A model generated the notes under the pieces. That model did not search any database and was not told the origin of the DNA. It saw only the letters and a list, made by a program, of their open reading frames with translations. This document shows, piece after piece, positions 7,814-16,428 of a stretch of 64,000 bases of DNA. Every line of letters begins with the position of its first letter. Position 1 is the stretch's first letter. This stretch comes from Pedobacter frigiditerrae (lineage in GTDB: Bacteria > Bacteroidota > Bacteroidia > Sphingobacteriales > Sphingobacteriaceae). Where the stretch lies: NCBI RefSeq assembly GCF_004331645.1, contig NZ_SJSK01000004.1, positions 526,473 to 590,472 of the forward strand, read 5' to 3'. A program made the translations under genes and the position numbers.

Positions 7814-8218
7814 ATGCGCATTAAAAAACAAAATATATTCATCATCATTATTGTGTTAGTTATCATTGGATGGATGCTTAAAGATATGCTTACACAAACT
7901 GGCATTGAAGACTTGAAAGGTGGTTTTAAGGAGTTTGCAACTTATAGGAATGAAAATAACACAGGTCCAATTCAAAGAATTTATGTGGTAACAGTTAAGG
8001 ACACTCTTAATGCACAACTAATTGAGTACGGAAATCTAATGCCACACAGTAAATATGGAAATACAAAAGTCTACTTCTTTTTAGAAGGCGCAAGTACACC
8101 TACTACTCTTTCGCCAGGAGAAATCAATTTTGATGCAAAATACAATTCATCCTGCCTTGCTCTTTATGAAAAAGGCGCAATGGGCAATTTTGGATTACTT
8201 AAAAATCCATTCAAATAA
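7814..8218 (+). CDS. Small membrane-anchored protein of unknown function
   Basis: Not recognised. Begins MRIKKQN followed by a hydrophobic anchor (IFIIIIVLVIIGWML, about residues 8-22), then a soluble C-terminal domain of about 110 residues with mixed beta character (RIYVVTVKDTL, KVYFFLEG). The frame opens further upstream with a GTG at 7790, but the ATG at 7814 is preferred because the GTG lies inside an arm of the inverted repeat at 7727-7797. It gives 134 aa. The gene converges on the TPR-thioredoxin gene. Topology is probably N-in with the domain outside the cytoplasmic membrane. Confidence 0.6.
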   Translation: MRIKKQNIFIIIIVLVIIGWMLKDMLTQTGIEDLKGGFKEFATYRNENNTGPIQRIYVVTVKDTLNAQLIEYGNLMPHSKYGNTKVYFFLEGASTPTTLSPGEINFDAKYNSSCLALYEKGAMGNFGLLKNPFK

Positions 8219-8241
8219 ATCTTCTTAGTTGGTGGCACCAA

Positions 8242-10119
8242 TTATTGAGCTAACAAATCCTTAATTTCAAGTGCTAACTTTGCTTCCATAATCGGGCCTT
8301 CAAAGCCAACTGTTTTATATTGAATTTTACCAGCTCTATCAATTATAAAAGTAGAAGGAATTGTATTTACATTAAAAGCTTCCGCCAATTTGCGATCGTT
8401 ATAATAAATAGGAAAAGTGAATTTATTGTTATTAACCCAGGTTATGGCGTCTTGTAAACTATTTTTTGAACCAGAATTCATTATCATAAATACAATGTCT
8501 TTATTATTGGCATATTGGTTATAAACCTTTTGCATATAAGGAAATCCTTCAATGCAAGGTACACACCAAGTTGCCCAAAAATCTAAAACCACAACTTTAT
8601 CTTTCAAAACTGCTGGGTCAACCATTTGCCCTTTCATGTCATAAACGTTTATAAAAATTGGGGCAGTAATATTTACCTTACCAGCCTGTAATTTTGGTAA
8701 AATAAGCTTTTCCCAATCTTGTTGCATTAGGGCTAATTGTTGTTCAAACCCATCTGCTTTGCCATTGTAGGCAATATAATTTCTTTTAAAAGAAGCTAGC
8801 ATACTTGAATCTACGGGCATTTGTAGAAGAATTTTTCTATATGCATCAAATGCTAATTTTGGTCGATTAGTTTGTTCATATAAATAAGCAAAATTATGAT
8901 AAACAGCTATGTTTTTTGATAGCGCAATAGATTGATTTAACTTTTCTTCTGCTAATGCATATTTCTTTTGCCTTACATAGATATTGCCAATTATCGAAAG
9001 TATTTCTCCTTTTTGTTCTTGAATTAATGAAGGTTTATTAGCCACATAACCTGGAATGTAGCCATACTCTGGAAAGTATCGGATTACTCCAAAAGGATAA
9101 TCGTCAATCATCTCTAAGGATTTTTTAGCATACATTAAGGCGGTATCTAATGCTAGGTTATTTTCTGCTAGCGTTGAAGCAATCTCTTTAATTTCCTTTG
9201 GTAACCAAGGATTTTGTACAGCAGCAACTACCCTAGCATGCTGCAATGCTTTCTTTTCATTTTTTGCTTTCGCATAATATTCAAATAAATTTTGATGAAT
9301 TCCAGATAGCGTTGAACTTTCACCATCCGTTGTATAGGCTAACAACTGCTCCAATTTTTTAATCCGCTCAGCTTCATTCTTGGTCTTATAGGCATCTTCA
9401 TATAGATACTCATAAGCAACCTCAGATTTTGGATATTTCTTTAGCAGCATGGTTTTCAAAGTGTCTATCCTTTTGTTTTCTCCCATTATTAAGTAACCCA
9501 TCGTTACTTGATTAATGTTACCCATATCAGTTGGGTTTTCTTTGAGTTTTTTATCAATTAAAATTAATGCTTCTTTTAAATATTGCTGAGCATTTTGCTT
9601 ATCATCTGCCATTTTATTGGCCAAAAGCTTCAGCTTTGCTGCGTAATTATTAGGATAAAGGTTTATTTCTTTCTCTATTAACTGATTAACTTTTATTTTT
9701 AGAGAATCAGATTTACCAATTTGAGCACTTAAACTATAAGATTTATATAAATAGGTGTCAAAAACTGGTTTACCTTGTTTATAAAAAATAAGTTCATAAT
9801 GGTTTTTGGCATCTGGCCGATAAGTGCTGTCTCCTTGTTTAATATAAAATGATGCATATTTTGCATACCTAGGCACAACAAAAGATATTTCCCAATGGTC
9901 GCCATTTTGAGTTAGCGACATTGTATTAGCCATCTCAAAAAAATTGCTGTAACTAAATGTTAAAACTGGCTTTAAAGTTAAGTTTTTAGATAAAAAACTG
10001 ATGACAACCTTTTCTCCAATTTCTGGTTTGGCAGGTTTAATTTGTACCAATTCCTTTTGAGCCGAACTGGTAAGTCCAATAAATAAAAGGCAAATGAAGA
10101 AAGCATAACGTAAACTCAT
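8242..10119 (-). CDS. TPR protein with C-terminal TlpA/ResA-type thioredoxin domain
   Basis: A secreted protein of 625 aa. Residues 1-20 form a signal peptide ending TSSAQ. The middle (about 130-450) is built of helical TPR-like repeats (KYALAEEKLNQSIAL, FAYLYEQTNRPKLAFDAYRKIL). The last 140 residues are a redoxin domain with VVLDFWATWCVPCIEGFP, whose CVPC is the redox-active pair, and a cis-proline in TIPSTFIID. Such proteins reduce periplasmic disulfides or support cytochrome c maturation in other bacteria; the partner here is unknown. It lies 13 bp downstream of the acyl-CoA dehydrogenase gene and is probably co-transcribed with it. Confidence 0.9.
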   Translation of the reverse strand: MSLRYAFFICLLFIGLTSSAQKELVQIKPAKPEIGEKVVISFLSKNLTLKPVLTFSYSNFFEMANTMSLTQNGDHWEISFVVPRYAKYASFYIKQGDSTYRPDAKNHYELIFYKQGKPVFDTYLYKSYSLSAQIGKSDSLKIKVNQLIEKEINLYPNNYAAKLKLLANKMADDKQNAQQYLKEALILIDKKLKENPTDMGNINQVTMGYLIMGENKRIDTLKTMLLKKYPKSEVAYEYLYEDAYKTKNEAERIKKLEQLLAYTTDGESSTLSGIHQNLFEYYAKAKNEKKALQHARVVAAVQNPWLPKEIKEIASTLAENNLALDTALMYAKKSLEMIDDYPFGVIRYFPEYGYIPGYVANKPSLIQEQKGEILSIIGNIYVRQKKYALAEEKLNQSIALSKNIAVYHNFAYLYEQTNRPKLAFDAYRKILLQMPVDSSMLASFKRNYIAYNGKADGFEQQLALMQQDWEKLILPKLQAGKVNITAPIFINVYDMKGQMVDPAVLKDKVVVLDFWATWCVPCIEGFPYMQKVYNQYANNKDIVFMIMNSGSKNSLQDAITWVNNNKFTFPIYYNDRKLAEAFNVNTIPSTFIIDRAGKIQYKTVGFEGPIMEAKLALEIKDLLAQ

Positions 10120-10132
10120 ACGTTAAAAATAG

Positions 10133-11494
10133 TTAAACAAATGCAGAAAAACCAGTTATGGCTCTTCCTACAATTAAGGTATTAATTTCTTTTGTGCCTT
10201 CATAAGAATAAATTGCTTCGGCATCTGCAACAAATCTAGCCACATCATATTCGAGCAAAATACCGTTTCCGCCCATTACCTCTCTTGCCCTGCTTACGAC
10301 ATCACGAGTTCGCATGGAGCAAAACACCTTAGCTAAAGAAGCATGTTCGTCAGTTAACAATCCTTGATCTTGCAATTGCGATAATCTAAAGCACAAAGTT
10401 TGCATAGCAGTTAAATTAGATAACATTTCTACCAAGTGATTTTGTATCAATTGAAATGAGGCTATTGGTCGGCCAAATTGTTTACGAGTTTGCGTGTACT
10501 TTAATGCTGCTTCATAAGCTCCTCTAGCACAACCAACTGCTTGCCAAGCAACACCAGCCCTGGTCATTTTTAAGACTTTAGCTGTATCTTTAAATGAATT
10601 AGCATTTTGTAACCTGTCTTCCTCGTCAACCTCACAATTGGTAAGTGTAATTAGTCCATTTTGTACAATGCGTAACGCCATCTTGTCTTGCATTTTTTCT
10701 ACCACAAAACCAGGATTTTCTTTTTTTACCAAAAATCCTTTTACTTCATCATCCGCTAAATCCCTTGCCCAAATTATCGTTACTTCGGCAAAAGGGGCAT
10801 TACCAATCCACTTTTTCTGGCCATTTATAATCCATTTATTGCCTTGTCTTTTTGCAGTTGTCCCTAAACCACCTGCCGCTCCAGAACCAACTTCAGGCTC
10901 GGTTAACCCAAAAGCGCCAATAATTTTAAACTGTTGCATAGCTGGCAACCATTGTTGTTTTTGCTCTTCAGAGCCCAGCAAATAAATAGAACCCATTGCC
11001 AAGCCACTCTGCACTCCAAAAAAAGTAGAAACTGAAGTATCTATCCTCGCCATTTCCATAGCTAAAATTCCTTCCATTAAATTTGATTTCCCAGGGCAAC
11101 CATAACCCTGATAGGTTAAACCACAGATATTTAATTCAGCTAGCTTTGGTATAATCTCAAAAGGGAATTCCGCTTTGTTCCAATAACGATTAACTAATGG
11201 TTTCACATCTTTTTCAAGTACAGCCCTAACCTTAAGTTGTAATTCCCTGTCTGCATCTTTTAAGGCTTCATCTCCAAGATGATAAAAATCTCCTTCTATT
11301 GGTGGCAATTCCTTTTTCTTGGTGTTGCCGCCCATCATTTTCATCATAGCAGAAAGTTGTTTTTCATCTAATGATGAAATCGTTTCAACCATTTTTGGCA
11401 AGTCTACTTTTTTAGATAAAGCATCAAGCTGATTAAAATCTATATGTTTAAAAAGTTGATAGGCATTTTTGAGAGAGGAGAATATATTTGGCAT
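10133..11494 (-). CDS. Acyl-CoA dehydrogenase, glutaryl-CoA dehydrogenase-like
   Basis: A FAD-dependent acyl-CoA dehydrogenase, 453 aa. FGLTEPEVGSGAAGGLGTTA is the FAD/substrate signature, RKQFGRPIASFQLIQ the second family signature, and Glu432 in SYEGTKEI is the expected catalytic base. The arrangement (GLTEPEVGS, WIINGQKKWIGN, YEGT) is closest to the glutaryl-CoA dehydrogenase branch, which oxidises and decarboxylates glutaryl-CoA to crotonyl-CoA. The arginine that binds the second carboxylate was not verified, so substrate is tentative. About 60 extra N-terminal residues, partly charged, precede the usual domain. It is followed by the TPR-thioredoxin gene and preceded by bshB1. Confidence 0.85.
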   Translation of the reverse strand: MPNIFSSLKNAYQLFKHIDFNQLDALSKKVDLPKMVETISSLDEKQLSAMMKMMGGNTKKKELPPIEGDFYHLGDEALKDADRELQLKVRAVLEKDVKPLVNRYWNKAEFPFEIIPKLAELNICGLTYQGYGCPGKSNLMEGILAMEMARIDTSVSTFFGVQSGLAMGSIYLLGSEEQKQQWLPAMQQFKIIGAFGLTEPEVGSGAAGGLGTTAKRQGNKWIINGQKKWIGNAPFAEVTIIWARDLADDEVKGFLVKKENPGFVVEKMQDKMALRIVQNGLITLTNCEVDEEDRLQNANSFKDTAKVLKMTRAGVAWQAVGCARGAYEAALKYTQTRKQFGRPIASFQLIQNHLVEMLSNLTAMQTLCFRLSQLQDQGLLTDEHASLAKVFCSMRTRDVVSRAREVMGGNGILLEYDVARFVADAEAIYSYEGTKEINTLIVGRAITGFSAFV

Positions 11495-11565
11495 AATTAT
11501 TCGTTTTTAGAGTAACAAATAACTATCTACTTTGTTGTAAAGCAATAAGACAATAACGTATGGGC

Positions 11566-12282
11566 TTAAAGTAAATTGAAAAGGTTATCTACTCCCAATA
11601 ATTTCCTCGAGGTAAAACCTTCACCATATTTAGCACCTATATTCTTTCCAAATTCCCTAGCCCTGGCAATTACTGAGTCAAAAAATTCTGGAGTAGAGAT
11701 ATAGGTTTGAGGCTCGCTGTTATCGCTACTGGCAAATTGGGTTTTAAAGGCTTTTATAGATTCTATTTTCTTGTCCATAAAATCAGTAACATCAATTATA
11801 ACATCTGGTTTGATGTACCTATCTTGAATATATTGTAAAACTAACCTTGGTCTCCACGCTTCTTGATTTTCTCCATCAACATTAGTTTCTATTCTTCTTA
11901 AACCCGATAAAAATATGGCATCGTTTGATAAATCACCTGCTCTACCATGATCTGGATGGCGATCATGCAAAGCATTGGTTAAAATAATATCTGGCTGGTA
12001 TTTGCGTACCTTCTTTACTATTTCTAATTGGTGTTCCTCATCATTTTTGAAAAATCCATCTTTAAACCTTAGGTTCTCACGAGCGTGTAAACCTAAGATT
12101 TTAGCAGAGTCTGCTGCTTCTAAATCACGCGTTTCAGCCGTTCCACGAGTACCCAATTCGCCACGAGTAAAATCTACAATTCCTACTTTTTTTCCTAAAG
12201 CAATATGTTTTAAAATTGTTCCAGAACAACCCAATTCAGCATCATCAGGATGTACGGCCAATACAAGTATATCTAATTTCAT
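11566..12282 (-). CDS. bshB1: Bacillithiol biosynthesis deacetylase BshB1
   Basis: A zinc-dependent LmbE/PIG-L family deacetylase that converts GlcNAc-malate to GlcN-malate in bacillithiol synthesis. Seen: the zinc motif AVHPDDAELGCSG (His11, Asp14 in this numbering), DFTRGELGTRG and HDRHPDHGRAG, all characteristic of BshB1. The frame extends 5 codons upstream to an ATG at 12297, which would overlap the peroxidase gene by 11 nt. The ATG at 12282 gives the standard MKLDILVLAVHPDD start and is preferred. It follows a glutathione-peroxidase-type gene by 4 bp, so the two are almost certainly one transcript. Confidence 0.93.
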   Translation of the reverse strand: MKLDILVLAVHPDDAELGCSGTILKHIALGKKVGIVDFTRGELGTRGTAETRDLEAADSAKILGLHARENLRFKDGFFKNDEEHQLEIVKKVRKYQPDIILTNALHDRHPDHGRAGDLSNDAIFLSGLRRIETNVDGENQEAWRPRLVLQYIQDRYIKPDVIIDVTDFMDKKIESIKAFKTQFASSDNSEPQTYISTPEFFDSVIARAREFGKNIGAKYGEGFTSRKLLGVDNLFNLL

Positions 12283-12286
12283 TATT

Positions 12287-12790
12287 TTATTTTTCATCCA
12301 GCAGGCGCTGAATTTTCTTTTTTATTTTTGAAGAACTTGGTTTTGTAAATGGATAAAAATAATCGACTACCTCTCCATTTTTATCAATGATATATTTATG
12401 AAAATTCCATCGTGGTGATGAGCTTACATGTCCATTCAATTTTTTATCACTTAAAAATTTAAACAAAGGATGAGCTAATTCTCCTCTAACCATTATCTTT
12501 TCGAACATTGGAAATTGAACTCCAAAATTTACTTCGCAAAATTCGTTAATAGCTGCACCGTCTAAGGGTTCTTGCCCACCAAAATCATTTGATGGGAAAC
12601 CCAAAACTTCAAATCCTTTATCTGCATATTCATCTCTTAATTCTTGAAGTTCTTTAAGTTGTGGCGTAAATCCACATCCAGTGGCCGTATTCACTATCAT
12701 TACAACTTTTCCATTAAAATCAGACAAGTTCTTTTCCTTTCCACTTAGCAACTTGGCTTTAAATGGATATATCGTTTGGTTAGAATTCAT
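12287..12790 (-). CDS. Glutathione peroxidase family thiol peroxidase
   Basis: A 167-aa peroxidase of the GPx fold. The peroxidatic Cys39 lies in NTATGCGFTPQ, and the Gln and Trp of the active-site tetrad lie in NDFGGQEP and SPRWNFHKYI. Bacterial members generally use thioredoxin as reductant through a resolving cysteine; CEVNFG is a candidate position for it. There is no signal peptide, so it is cytoplasmic. It sits between DUF4294 (2 bp upstream) and bshB1 (4 bp downstream). The coupling to a bacillithiol gene suggests, but does not prove, that bacillithiol is its reductant or that both answer peroxide stress. Confidence 0.92.
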   Translation of the reverse strand: MNSNQTIYPFKAKLLSGKEKNLSDFNGKVVMIVNTATGCGFTPQLKELQELRDEYADKGFEVLGFPSNDFGGQEPLDGAAINEFCEVNFGVQFPMFEKIMVRGELAHPLFKFLSDKKLNGHVSSSPRWNFHKYIIDKNGEVVDYFYPFTKPSSSKIKKKIQRLLDEK

Positions 12791-12792
12791 AT

Positions 12793-13413
12793 TTATTGTT
12801 GGTAGTAACCAGAATTGACAATGATAGATTCGATATCCTTGTCTTCTGTGGCACTATAGGTAGTTTTTAAGTTATGACCCACAACTCTTGCCACCAATTG
12901 ATAAGAGAACGCTGCAAAACCTCCTTTTGTTTGCTTCACAATGTCATAAGTTGTTCTGCCTACTTCTCTATCAATTAACTTGGTTAATATCTGACCTTGG
13001 GTGATGGTCAGTTCTTTGATTTCGGTATTGAACATTTTTTTGATTTCATTATCACATTCTTTTACCAATTTCTTTTGTGTCTTTTTATCGTTAACCAAAG
13101 CTAAATCACGCTCTAGTTTTTCATACCTTCTTTTAGCGTATAAAGCATAAGGCATTACTTTTAACACATTATACCTTAATCTGTTAAAAGCAGCTTGATC
13201 TGCAGCGGAGCGCCAAATACGCAGCCCCATGATTTTAACCTCTTGCAAAGCAATCCAAGGAATCATATAACCGCCATCATTGGTAGCTGCAACTCGAATA
13301 GTGTCATTTTTACCAAGCACAGGCCAAATAACATGCTCTGTTGTTTCTTGAGCTTTTACGCCCATAGCAGCAAGAATGACAAATAACAGAATAAAGAGAC
13401 GAGAATATTTCAT
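12793..13413 (-). CDS. DUF4294 family secreted protein
   Basis: A Bacteroidota-specific protein of unknown function. From the ATG at 13413 it has 206 aa; the frame opens 6 codons further upstream (13431) but MKYSRLFILLFVILAAMGVKAQ is a complete signal peptide, so the inner ATG is preferred. The mature part has GYMIPWIALQEVKI, then a basic helical region (LYAKRRYEKLERDLALVNDKKTQ) and ends in GYYQQ. The helical section may be a coiled coil. It heads the operon with the glutathione peroxidase and bshB1 genes, and is divergent from the Rel/Spo gene. Confidence 0.85.
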   Translation of the reverse strand: MKYSRLFILLFVILAAMGVKAQETTEHVIWPVLGKNDTIRVAATNDGGYMIPWIALQEVKIMGLRIWRSAADQAAFNRLRYNVLKVMPYALYAKRRYEKLERDLALVNDKKTQKKLVKECDNEIKKMFNTEIKELTITQGQILTKLIDREVGRTTYDIVKQTKGGFAAFSYQLVARVVGHNLKTTYSATEDKDIESIIVNSGYYQQ

Positions 13414-13522
13414 AAATTTATGCCTGTACAAAGTTATAGCTATTTTTATATATTCGTTTTATCTACAATCGAATATAATCTTTTATAGTTAAAAATACTA
13501 AAAATTTACCTAGAAAACACAA

Positions 13523-15736
13523 ATGAAGAACACTTTAGTAATTGATATAGAGGCAGAAAAGCAAGAAATCTTAAAAAGGTATCGAGCACTTTTACGTGCT
13601 TCTAAATCTACATTACAAAAAGGAGATAAAAAGGAAATTAGAAAAGCATTTGAAATGGCATTAGAAAGCCATCAAGATATGCGTAGAAAATCTGGCGAAC
13701 CCTACATTTATCATCCTATTGCCGTTGCACAAATCGCCGCCGAAGAAATTGGTTTAGGAACCACATCTATTGTATGTGCCTTATTGCATGATGTAGTAGA
13801 AGACACAGATATCACACTTGAGGATATTGAGCGTGAATTTGGCAAAAAGACAGCAAAGATTATTGATGGATTAACAAAGATATCTGGCGTTTTCGATTAT
13901 AACAGCTCTTTACAAGCAGAAAATTTCAGAAAAATGTTGCTTACACTGGCAGATGATGTTCGTGTAATCTTAATCAAACTTGCTGATCGCTTGCATAACA
14001 TGCGTACCATGGATTTTATGCCTCGGCATAAGCAATTAAAAATAGCATCAGAAACAATTTATTTATATGCTCCTCTTGCACACAGATTAGGTTTATACGC
14101 CATCAAATCTGAGCTAGAAGATTTATCGATGAAGTACCTAGAGCCAGATACTTATAAATTTATCGCTACGCAATTAAATGAGAAAAAAGCAGAACGAAAT
14201 TCATTTATTAAGGCATTTGTTGAGCCAGTAAATGAAATATTAGCAGAGCAAGGTCTAATTGCAAATATATTTGGCCGCCCAAAGTCAATCCATTCGATAT
14301 GGAATAAAATGAAAAAGAAGAATATTCCCTTTGATGAAGTTTATGATCTTTTTGCAATTAGGGTTATTTTAGATAGTGCTCCTGAACACGAAAAAGCAGA
14401 CTGTTGGAAAGCTTATTCAATAGTTACAGATTTATATCGGCCAAATCCAGATCGTTTACGAGATTGGGTCTCATCACCAAAAGGAAATGGATACGAATCG
14501 CTTCACACAACAGTAATGGGTCCAAAAGGACAGTGGGTTGAAGTTCAAATTCGTACGCAAAGGATGAATGAGATTGCTGAAAAAGGTTTTGCAGCACATT
14601 GGAAATACAAAGAGTCTAGTAATGATAACGGTTTGGACCAGTGGATTCAAAAAGTAAGGGAAATGCTCAGCAATCCAGAAGCGAATGCGTTAGATTTTTT
14701 GGATGATTTTAAGATGAATCTTTTCTCTGATGAGATTTTCATTTTTACCCCCAAAGGCGCATTGTTACAATTGCCTCTAGGCGCAACCGCATTAGATTTT
14801 GCTTTTGAAATCCATACCGATGTTGGTGCAAAATGTATTGGTGCCAAGGTAAATCATAAACTAGTTCCTCTTTCTCATAAACTTCAAAATGGCGACCAGG
14901 TAGAAATTATCACATCTGGCAAGCAAGTTCCAAAAGAAGATTGGTTAAATATTGTTGTAACCGCAAAGGCGAAGTCTAAAATAAAATCGTCATTAAAAGA
15001 AGAAAAACGAAAAGTAGCAGAAAATGGCAAGGAAACTTTAGAGCGTAAACTAAAATCCTTAAAAATAACTTACAATACCGATAATTTAAATAAGCTTACT
15101 TATTATTTCAAACTTCAATCAAATCAAGATCTTTTTATCGCTGTAGCGAATGGAAAAATTGAATTGAAGGATTTAAAGGAATATTTATCGAGTGAAAAGG
15201 AAATAGAAAATCGTGGTAATGATTTTAAACCCGACAATAAGAATGTTGAAGCCTTACTAAATAAAGTTAAAGGGCCCGGTTCAGATACCTTGTTAATTGG
15301 TGAGGATTTACAAAAGATAGACTACACATTGGCAGCTTGTTGTAATCCAATACCTGGTGACGATGTTTTTGGTTTCGTAACGGTAAGCGAGGGCATTAAA
15401 ATTCATCGTACAAATTGCCCCAATGCAGCTCAGCTGATGGCAAATTATGGCTATAGAATTGTAAAAGCAAAATGGAATGGCCAGCAAGAATTAACTTTCT
15501 TAACAGGTTTGCATATTGTTGGTATTGATGATGTTGGATTGATAAACAACATTACAAAGGTAATCTCAAACGATTTTAAAGTAAATATGCGTTCTATTAC
15601 GGTTGATACCAACGATGGAATTTTCGATGGCTCAATTATGATTTTTGTTAATGATAAAGACCATTTAGATAACCTGATTAAGAATTTATTAGAGGTAAAG
15701 GGAGTAACTGGGGTTACAAGATTTGATGCCAAGTAA
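13523..15736 (+). CDS. rsh: Bifunctional (p)ppGpp synthetase/hydrolase (RelA/SpoT family)
   Basis: Makes and degrades the stringent-response alarmones. The 737-aa protein has the full long-RSH layout. The HD hydrolase domain lies at about 45-195 with YHPIAVAQIAAEE and ALLHDVVEDTD intact, so hydrolase activity is expected. The synthetase domain (about 235-350) has GRPKSIHSIWNKM and DLFAIRVIL, and VEVQIRTQRMNEIAEKGFAAHW. A TGS domain (about 405-460) starts IFIFTPKGALLQLP. A CHC-like region contains AACCNPIPGDDVFGF, and a C-terminal ACT domain covers about 660-735. It is divergent from the DUF4294 operon. A hairpin follows at 15767. Confidence 0.96.
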   Translation: MKNTLVIDIEAEKQEILKRYRALLRASKSTLQKGDKKEIRKAFEMALESHQDMRRKSGEPYIYHPIAVAQIAAEEIGLGTTSIVCALLHDVVEDTDITLEDIEREFGKKTAKIIDGLTKISGVFDYNSSLQAENFRKMLLTLADDVRVILIKLADRLHNMRTMDFMPRHKQLKIASETIYLYAPLAHRLGLYAIKSELEDLSMKYLEPDTYKFIATQLNEKKAERNSFIKAFVEPVNEILAEQGLIANIFGRPKSIHSIWNKMKKKNIPFDEVYDLFAIRVILDSAPEHEKADCWKAYSIVTDLYRPNPDRLRDWVSSPKGNGYESLHTTVMGPKGQWVEVQIRTQRMNEIAEKGFAAHWKYKESSNDNGLDQWIQKVREMLSNPEANALDFLDDFKMNLFSDEIFIFTPKGALLQLPLGATALDFAFEIHTDVGAKCIGAKVNHKLVPLSHKLQNGDQVEIITSGKQVPKEDWLNIVVTAKAKSKIKSSLKEEKRKVAENGKETLERKLKSLKITYNTDNLNKLTYYFKLQSNQDLFIAVANGKIELKDLKEYLSSEKEIENRGNDFKPDNKNVEALLNKVKGPGSDTLLIGEDLQKIDYTLAACCNPIPGDDVFGFVTVSEGIKIHRTNCPNAAQLMANYGYRIVKAKWNGQQELTFLTGLHIVGIDDVGLINNITKVISNDFKVNMRSITVDTNDGIFDGSIMIFVNDKDHLDNLIKNLLEVKGVTGVTRFDAK

Positions 15737-15766
15737 CAGTTAACAGTTTTCAATTTACATAATAAC

Positions 15767-15784
15767 TCCCGATAGTTATCGGGA
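15767..15784 (+). terminator. Hairpin downstream of the Rel/Spo gene
   Basis: Perfect 8-bp inverted repeat TCCCGATA/TATCGGGA with a 2-nt centre, 30 bp after the stop. No proper T-run follows, so termination would be weak. The same CCCGATA/TATCGGG stem forms the rpsA terminator at 38039, where a T-run is present. Confidence 0.4.
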
Positions 15785-15853
15785 TTAGCAATTAAATAAT
15801 AAGAAGTAATCAACAATCTTTACATTGTGTTAATTATTAATCTGTGATATCAC

Positions 15854-15884
15854 TTTAATCTGTGTAATCATTTATATACCTTTG
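15854..15884 (+). promoter_or_regulatory. Promoter of the fur-family gene
   Basis: TTTA at 15854-15857, 19-nt spacer, then TACCTTTG at 15877-15884, an exact -7 match. GGAGAGGAG at 15884-15892 lies 9-10 nt before the ATG and could act as a Shine-Dalgarno sequence, which is uncommon in this window. Confidence 0.75.
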
Positions 15885-15901
15885 GAGAGGAGTTTAAAAC
15901 T

Positions 15902-16393
15902 ATGTCTGAACAGAATACTAGTGAGTTGGTTAGAAAAATATTTGAAGCCTATCTCGAAAATAAAAACTTAAGAAAAACCCCTGAGCGTTTTGCCATTCTG
16001 GAAGAGATTTATTCTAGAAATGACCATTTTGATGTGGAAACTCTTTATATCCACATGAAAAATCAAAAATATCGCGTAAGCAGGGCTACGGTTTACAATA
16101 CTTTAGAATTATTGGTTTCATGCGATTTGGTTACTAAACATCAGTTTGGTAAAAATATGGCGCAATTCGAGAAATCGTATGGTTACCACCAACATGATCA
16201 TGTTATTTGTATTGATTGCGGTAAAGTTGTAGAGTTTTGCGACCCTCGTATCCATCAAATTCAAAGTATGGTTGGTGATTTATTAAAATTCGATATTAAA
16301 CACCACTCCTTAAATATGTATGGCGTGTGTTTTGATTGTAGTGCAGCTGCTACAATTAAATCTGCCGCTTCACAAAAGCTAAATGCAAACTAA
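15902..16393 (+). CDS. fur: Fur family transcriptional regulator
   Basis: A metal-dependent DNA-binding repressor, 163 aa. The winged-helix domain (about 15-90) carries LRKTPERFAILEEIY and the recognition segment YRVSRATVYNTLELL. The C-terminal metal-binding/dimerisation domain has YHQHDHVICIDCGKVVEF, matching the HxHxH...CxxCG pattern, and a second cysteine motif CFDCS, so the structural zinc site (CxxC pairs) looks intact. Whether it senses iron, zinc or peroxide cannot be told from sequence. It has its own promoter and lies 35 bp before purA, with which it may be co-transcribed. Confidence 0.92.
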   Translation: MSEQNTSELVRKIFEAYLENKNLRKTPERFAILEEIYSRNDHFDVETLYIHMKNQKYRVSRATVYNTLELLVSCDLVTKHQFGKNMAQFEKSYGYHQHDHVICIDCGKVVEFCDPRIHQIQSMVGDLLKFDIKHHSLNMYGVCFDCSAAATIKSAASQKLNAN

Positions 16394-16428
16394 TTATCTA
16401 ATATAAATTTCTATTCTAATTTAAAATA

